DNA from: JADFNO01 sp965369945 | GTDB lineage: Bacteria; Planctomycetota; Phycisphaerae; Phycisphaerales; SM1A02 | Reading direction: 5' to 3' | DNA length: 26,898 nucleotides | Assembly (NCBI GenBank): GCA_965369945.1 | Contig: CBDUST010000024.1 | Span: 1-26,898 of the forward strand | Shown: positions 23,811-26,898 of the stretch, in pieces | Layout: the number at the start of each line of letters is the position of its first letter | Position numbering within the stretch: the first letter of the stretch is position 1 | The notes under the pieces: model-generated | Databases searched by the model: none | The model's input: the letters and a program-made list of their open reading frames with translations, nothing else | Told to the model about the DNA's origin: nothing | Translations under genes and position numbers: made by a program

Positions 23811-23945
23811 CGGCACTTCGTCCCGTCGCCAGCCGCATTCAGGGCAGCCTGAAATAAAGTCACTGCGCAGGTCGTAGCCGCATTTGATGCTTGGCCGCGC
23901 TTGCGGCGGATTGAGCGGCGCAGTGTGAACGGTCCGGCGCTCAAC
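23808..23945 (-). pseudogene. 3' end of a zinc-ribbon membrane protein gene (frameshifted relic)
   Basis: The minus strand gives LSAGPFTLRRSIRRKRGQ, then after a one-base loss IKCGYDLR...CPECGWRRDEVP and stop. The first ribbon Cys is lost through the missing base. It resembles the end of the intact gene at 23358 and the relic at 25644. The 5' part is replaced by the repeat that precedes the PEP-CTERM gene. Confidence 0.7.
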
Positions 23946-24162
23946 GTCCAACCCTCGCCAGTCCACAAGAAACCTTCACCTCACAGCAACGCGCAAAGTG
24001 TTTACTAACAACATGTTGCATCCGCTCGCCAAGAGAGAAATTCGATCCTGGGATTTTTTTCTTGACAAGAAAGTCCAGATATAGCAAAGTGCCCACAACA
24101 AAAGAGGGTGAGATCGTCCGTCCGAGTGACTCGGGCCCGCGCGTTCTCGCTTCCCCGGGGAT
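23815..24162. repeat. Cassette upstream repeat, copy 1
   Basis: About 350 bp similar to 25651-25997: the zinc-ribbon 3' relic, an ACATGTTG palindrome region, a T-run, TTGACAAGA...TCCAGATATA-CAAAGTGCCC, and a small hairpin CCGAG-TGA-CTCGG (24122-24134). Similarity ends near CCGGGG. Each copy stands just upstream of a PEP-CTERM gene. Confidence 0.75.
24062..24090 (+). promoter_or_regulatory. Candidate promoter of the C39-like PEP-CTERM gene
   Basis: Perfect -35 TTGACA (24062-24067), 17-bp spacer, and CAAAGT (24085-24090) as a weak -10. Both boxes and spacing are kept in the second cassette (25898-25926), which supports a real control element. A leader of about 180 bases would follow. Confidence 0.45.
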
Positions 24163-24278
24163 CTCGAACACAATCAGGGTTGATCACTACCGAGGGTTGT
24201 CGATCTTGCCGGTGTTGTGGGGTGACCCACAAGCCGAACGCCAGAAACGAACTGGCTCACAACAGGAGGAATCCCATC

Positions 24279-25522
24279 ATGTCGCTGTTTCCATCGATTC
24301 GCTCCATCGGCTCGCTGAATCTGATCACGTGCTGCTTCACGGCCGCGGCGGTTCTGGCCTTTCCGCAGAGTGTCCGGGCTGAATTCACTCTAGACTTTTC
24401 GCAGGTCGATTACTACCAGGACCTTGCCCTCAGTGTGGACGACTCTGAGTGGGGGCAGTTCAGGACCAGCTTCACTCCGGGCGCTGACATCCTGTGGATC
24501 AACGTCGTTGCCAATCCGGGAACAAGTAACGATTGGGTCGTTCAGAATGTACCGCTGCTGTCAGTGGACATGGTCGGTTCCGGTCAGTTTTACGCCAGCG
24601 GGTATTTCGATTTGGCATCCCTGGGGGTCACAAGGGGCGATGATATCAGTGGCCAGCGCTTCGAACTCCGCTACAGCGTTACCCTCGCCCCGGCAATGGC
24701 AGCCCGCAAGACGGCACGACGGCGGGCTTCACCTTCGGCAGCTCGCAAAACATCATCAACAGCGGGGTACCCTCTGGAGACACGAACCTGAACGCCCCTG
24801 GGGCCGATACGGTCAACTGGAATGTCCCATTTTTCGGGCTCAAGGGTAGCCATCACCTGGGTATGCCAAACGTCGTCCAGGAAAAGAACTTCTGCGGGCC
24901 CGGTGCGGCGGCGAACAGCTTTCATTGGCTTGCCGACCAAGACGGAATCAATCTGGGCCAGACACTCGTAGAAACTCAGAGTGAGCTGGCCGGCAACATG
25001 GGTAACAACAACGATGGGAACTGGGACGACACCGAAGTCCAGGGCAAGCTTAAGTACATCGAGGATCACGATCTCCCGTACGAAGTGCACTATACGGGCG
25101 GAAACAAGCTCCCCACGGATTCAGACTATGTCGATCCCAACGGCAACGGTACGGCAAGAAACGACGGGGCGATCACAATAGATTGGCTACAGAATGAGTT
25201 GGAAGAGGGACAGGACATCGAGCTCATGACAAACACCCATTGGGTGGTCTTGGAATCGCTCGTCCATTGGGATGATATCTTTCTGTTGTCGTATCGCGAC
25301 GATCCGTTCCAACATGGTGAAGACACAACCCCGGATGAAGAGGCTGACATCGATTCACGGCACATGTGGACTCTGTTTGATCCGGACACGCTCATGATCA
25401 ACATCGGCAACGGGCCCGAAGTCCTCCAAGCCGCAGTGGCCGAATCGTTCATCCCCGCTCCGGGCAGCCTTGCGTTACTCGCTCTGGGCGCTGTCGTGGC
25501 GAGGCGGCGCCGCAGGCAGTAG
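24279..25522 (+). pseudogene. PEP-CTERM secreted C39-like cysteine peptidase, frameshifted
   Basis: The ATG at 24279 follows AGGAGGA. The signal peptide runs to about residue 35 (AAAVLAFPQSVRA). The first frame runs off at 24791. A missing C in the run 24688-24691 (CGCCCCGGC) would restore LAPGNGSPQDGTTAG and a continuous protein of about 414 residues. The second part holds NFCGPGAAANSF (Cys ~206), NTHWVVLES (His ~321) and YRDDPF (Asp ~341-342), the catalytic pattern of C39-like papain-fold peptidases. The end, IPAPGSLALLALGAVVARRR, is a PEP-CTERM-like sorting signal for export and processing by an exosortase. An assembly error is an equal explanation for the shift; if real, two products or a null allele result. 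Confidence 0.8.
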
Positions 25523-25585
25523 TCGCTGCCCATTCGCACGGCGAGCATGATCCACGGGCCGTCCGGTTGTGGCGGCCCGTTTTGT
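25515..25585. repeat. Cassette downstream repeat, copy 1
   Basis: Almost the same as 26734-26805. Identity starts in the last two codons before the stop (GGCAGTAG), runs through GTCGCTGCCCATTCGCACGG and the terminator hairpin, and fades after the T-run. The coding sequences just before it are not alike at DNA level. Confidence 0.85.
25554..25584 (+). terminator. Rho-independent terminator of the first PEP-CTERM gene
   Basis: ACGGGCCG (25554-25561) and CGGCCCGT (25573-25580) form a perfect 8-bp stem around an 11-base loop, followed by TTTTGT. It lies 32 bp after the stop codon. Confidence 0.9.
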
Positions 25586-25589
25586 ATAC

Positions 25590-25634
25590 GCCAAGGAGAA
25601 GGAAGAGGACGAGTTTGGCAATCCGGCGTTTCAC
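25590..25634 (-). pseudogene. Start of a zinc-ribbon membrane protein gene (relic)
   Basis: GTG then KRRIAKLVLFLLLG, matching KRWMPKLVAFLLLG of the intact gene, then it runs into the terminator of the PEP-CTERM gene. TAGAAT (25641-25646) sits six bases before the GTG. Confidence 0.65.
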
Positions 25635-25643
25635 AGCATCATT

Positions 25644-25780
25644 CTACGACGCATCTTCCCGCCCCCAGCCGCAGTCCGGGCAAACGGCCCTCAGACTTCC
25701 GCGCAGGTCGTACTTACACTTGACGCAGAGCCCGCGCTTGCGCCGGATGTGTTGGCGCAGTGTGAACGGTCCAGCGCTTA
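25644..25780 (-). pseudogene. 3' end of a zinc-ribbon membrane protein gene (relic)
   Basis: Minus strand LSAGPFTLRQHIRRKRGLC, then VKCKYDLRG and CPDCGWGREDAS with stop. Both Cys pairs are intact, but the membrane domain is missing: the frame continues upstream into the cassette repeat. Its TAG stop overlaps the TAGAAT box of the next relic. Confidence 0.7.
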
Positions 25781-25997
25781 ACGTCCCACCCACGCCGGTC
25801 CACAAAAGAATTCGCCTCGAAGCAGCGCGCAACATCTCTGCTGGCAACATGTTGCGCCCGCCCCTCCCCGGGGGAAGCACAATCCTCGGATTTTTTCTTG
25901 ACAAGACGATCCAGATATATCAAAGTGCCCGCAACAAAAGAGAGTGAGAACGTCCGTCCGAGTGACTCGGGCCCTCGCGTTCTTACTCTCCGGGGCA
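25651..25997. repeat. Cassette upstream repeat, copy 2
   Basis: Counterpart of 23815-24162 with the same order of parts: zinc-ribbon 3' end, ACATGTTG, T-run, TTGACA...CAAAGT, and hairpin CCGAG-TGA-CTCGG at 25958-25970. It precedes the second PEP-CTERM gene. Confidence 0.75.
25898..25926 (+). promoter_or_regulatory. Candidate promoter of the second PEP-CTERM gene
   Basis: TTGACA (25898-25903), 17-bp spacer, CAAAGT (25921-25926), the same as in the first cassette. Leader of about 160 bases to the ATG. Confidence 0.45.
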
Positions 25998-26090
25998 CTC
26001 GGACACAATATGGGTTCGTTGTTGCTGTACGTCCTCAGTGCAAGGGGTGATGTGCGGGCAGTGACGATGTAAGGAAGGAGTGCCGTAACC

Positions 26091-26741
26091 ATGGTAAAGC
26101 ACTTGATCACCGCGGCCGCCGCTTTGGCGATCACCGCGGCCGCCAGCGCCAGTGCCAACGACTTTAACGAGAAGAAGAAGATATTAGACATTCCCCTGTT
26201 CGACATGTTGCTCGGCAACATGCAGACGTTCCAGATTTCCCTGGACGATGGTAAGCCGGTCGTCGGGTTCAATTTCGAGGGCGACTATTGGGATGACGGG
26301 CCCGGCGGCCCAACCTGGTGGGCCTCCGACCTTGCTATGACCATCACCTCCCCGGCCGGGCGCGCTTGGACCGTGGGCGGGTGGGACAACGTCGCCACCA
26401 GGAACGAGAACTGGATGGGATGGCCGGGGTCGAGTGGCGGCATGCTACCTCCCGCTCAGCCCACCGCCATCTTCCCGAACGACGGCCAAAATTTTGACGC
26501 CAATGGCCTACAGATACCAGTGTTCCTTCATGCCGATCATTTCCCGTGGAAGGAAGATCCGCAGCCCAAGGAAGGCATCTGGACAATCACCTTGTGGACA
26601 GACTTCGCGGCTGTAGAGCCGGGGCCCCGCCCTGCATTCTGGACCGACATAAGTATCGCGGTCTACAACGTTCCCTCCCCTGGTGCCCTGGCGCTGCTCG
26701 GCGTGGCCGGGCTGCTGACAAAGCGACGCCGACGGCAGTAG
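26091..26741 (+). CDS. PEP-CTERM-like secreted protein (unknown function)
   Basis: 216 residues. GGAAGGAG precedes the ATG by ten bases. Signal peptide 1-22 (HLITAAAALAITAAASASA). The mature part is rich in Trp, Gly, Asp and Pro (DYWDDGPGGPTWWASDLAM, ITSPAGRAWTVGG, GIWTITLWTDF), a beta-sandwich-like pattern seen in planctomycete surface proteins and somewhat like P-domain folds. It ends VPSPGALALLGVAGLLTKRR, a PEP-CTERM-type signal with Ser in place of Glu, so it is probably exported and processed by an exosortase. No catalytic residues are evident. It shares only flanks and tail design with the upstream C39-like gene. Confidence 0.85.
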   Translation: MVKHLITAAAALAITAAASASANDFNEKKKILDIPLFDMLLGNMQTFQISLDDGKPVVGFNFEGDYWDDGPGGPTWWASDLAMTITSPAGRAWTVGGWDNVATRNENWMGWPGSSGGMLPPAQPTAIFPNDGQNFDANGLQIPVFLHADHFPWKEDPQPKEGIWTITLWTDFAAVEPGPRPAFWTDISIAVYNVPSPGALALLGVAGLLTKRRRRQ

Positions 26742-26805
26742 TCGCTGCCCATTCGCACGGCGAGCATGATGCACGGGCCGTCCGGTTATGGCGGCCCGTT
26801 TTGTT
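26734..26805. repeat. Cassette downstream repeat, copy 2
   Basis: Matches 25515-25585 from the last codons before the stop through the terminator T-run, with single-base differences in the loop. Confidence 0.85.
26773..26802 (+). terminator. Rho-independent terminator of the second PEP-CTERM gene
   Basis: ACGGGCCG (26773-26780) and CGGCCCGT (26792-26799) with a T-run, 31 bp after the stop. Same stem as in the first cassette. Confidence 0.9.
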
Positions 26806-26807
26806 TG

Positions 26808-26853
26808 TGCCCTGATGGAGGAAGACGACGAGCTTGCTAAGGCGGCGCTTCAC
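26808..26853 (-). pseudogene. Start of a zinc-ribbon membrane protein gene (relic)
   Basis: GTG then KRRLSKLVVFLHQG, the fourth copy of this family start in the window, cut by the terminator repeat. Here the upstream TAGAAT box is not kept. Confidence 0.55.
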
Positions 26854-26898
26854 GGCGGCGGACCATCCCGGCTCACGTCAATGGCGAACGATGTCTCA

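Overview
The window most resembles a chromosome segment from a GC-rich planctomycete, probably of the Phycisphaerae type. This is inferred from content, not from a marker gene. Two secreted proteins end in a Pro-x-Pro-Gly / hydrophobic / Arg-rich sorting tail. Several genes carry the CxxCGYDLRG...CPxCG zinc ribbon common in that group. The Rhs cores carry dockerin-like calcium loops. No rRNA or complete tRNA is present to confirm the assignment.

Region 1 (about 100-10200, minus strand) is a compact surface-sugar operon. In transcription order it encodes an SpsF-type cytidylyltransferase, a Gfo/Idh/MocA oxidoreductase, a DegT/DnrJ aminotransferase, an NAD-dependent epimerase, a GNAT acetyltransferase, a NeuB-type nonulosonate synthase, an asparagine-synthase-like amidotransferase, a left-handed beta-helix acyltransferase, a PseA/WbpG-type N-acetyl sugar amidotransferase and a small conserved protein. 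Junctions are mostly overlapping or only tens of bases apart. Together they look like a pathway for making, CMP-activating and amidinating or amidating a nonulosonic (sialic-acid-like) sugar. A Rieske ferredoxin is divergent from it.

Region 2 (about 10600-15300) is a mobile island. It begins at the 5' half of a tRNA-Arg(CCT) gene that breaks off in the anticodon stem. It holds a recombinase remnant, a DUF5681 protein, and a minus-strand unit of ArdC-like antirestriction protein, clamp-loader-like ATPase and serine recombinase, followed by two small winged-helix regulators.

Region 3 (about 15750-22680, minus strand) is an array of truncated Rhs/polymorphic-toxin modules. There are two collinear 829-bp Rhs core copies with different C-terminal tips, a third core fragment, an orphan Gly-rich tail and an orphan Hint-nuclease tip. 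Small candidate immunity genes (109, 119, 82 and 106 aa) lie between them. No full-length Rhs gene is present, so this looks like a reservoir of displaced toxin tips with retained immunity genes.

Region 4 (about 22680-26898) mixes three small plus-strand genes, an intact membrane protein with a zinc ribbon, several fragments of the same family, and two PEP-CTERM-like secreted protein genes. The two secreted proteins are unrelated in sequence but share nearly the same upstream and terminator flanks, as if the ORFs had been swapped within one cassette. The first, a C39-like cysteine peptidase, carries a one-base frameshift.

The most interesting signals are the Rhs array with a Gly/Pro-rich end shared by unrelated tips, the related 109/119-aa immunity candidates, the PEP-CTERM cassettes with common flanks, and the repeated leaderless-looking starts of the zinc-ribbon family.
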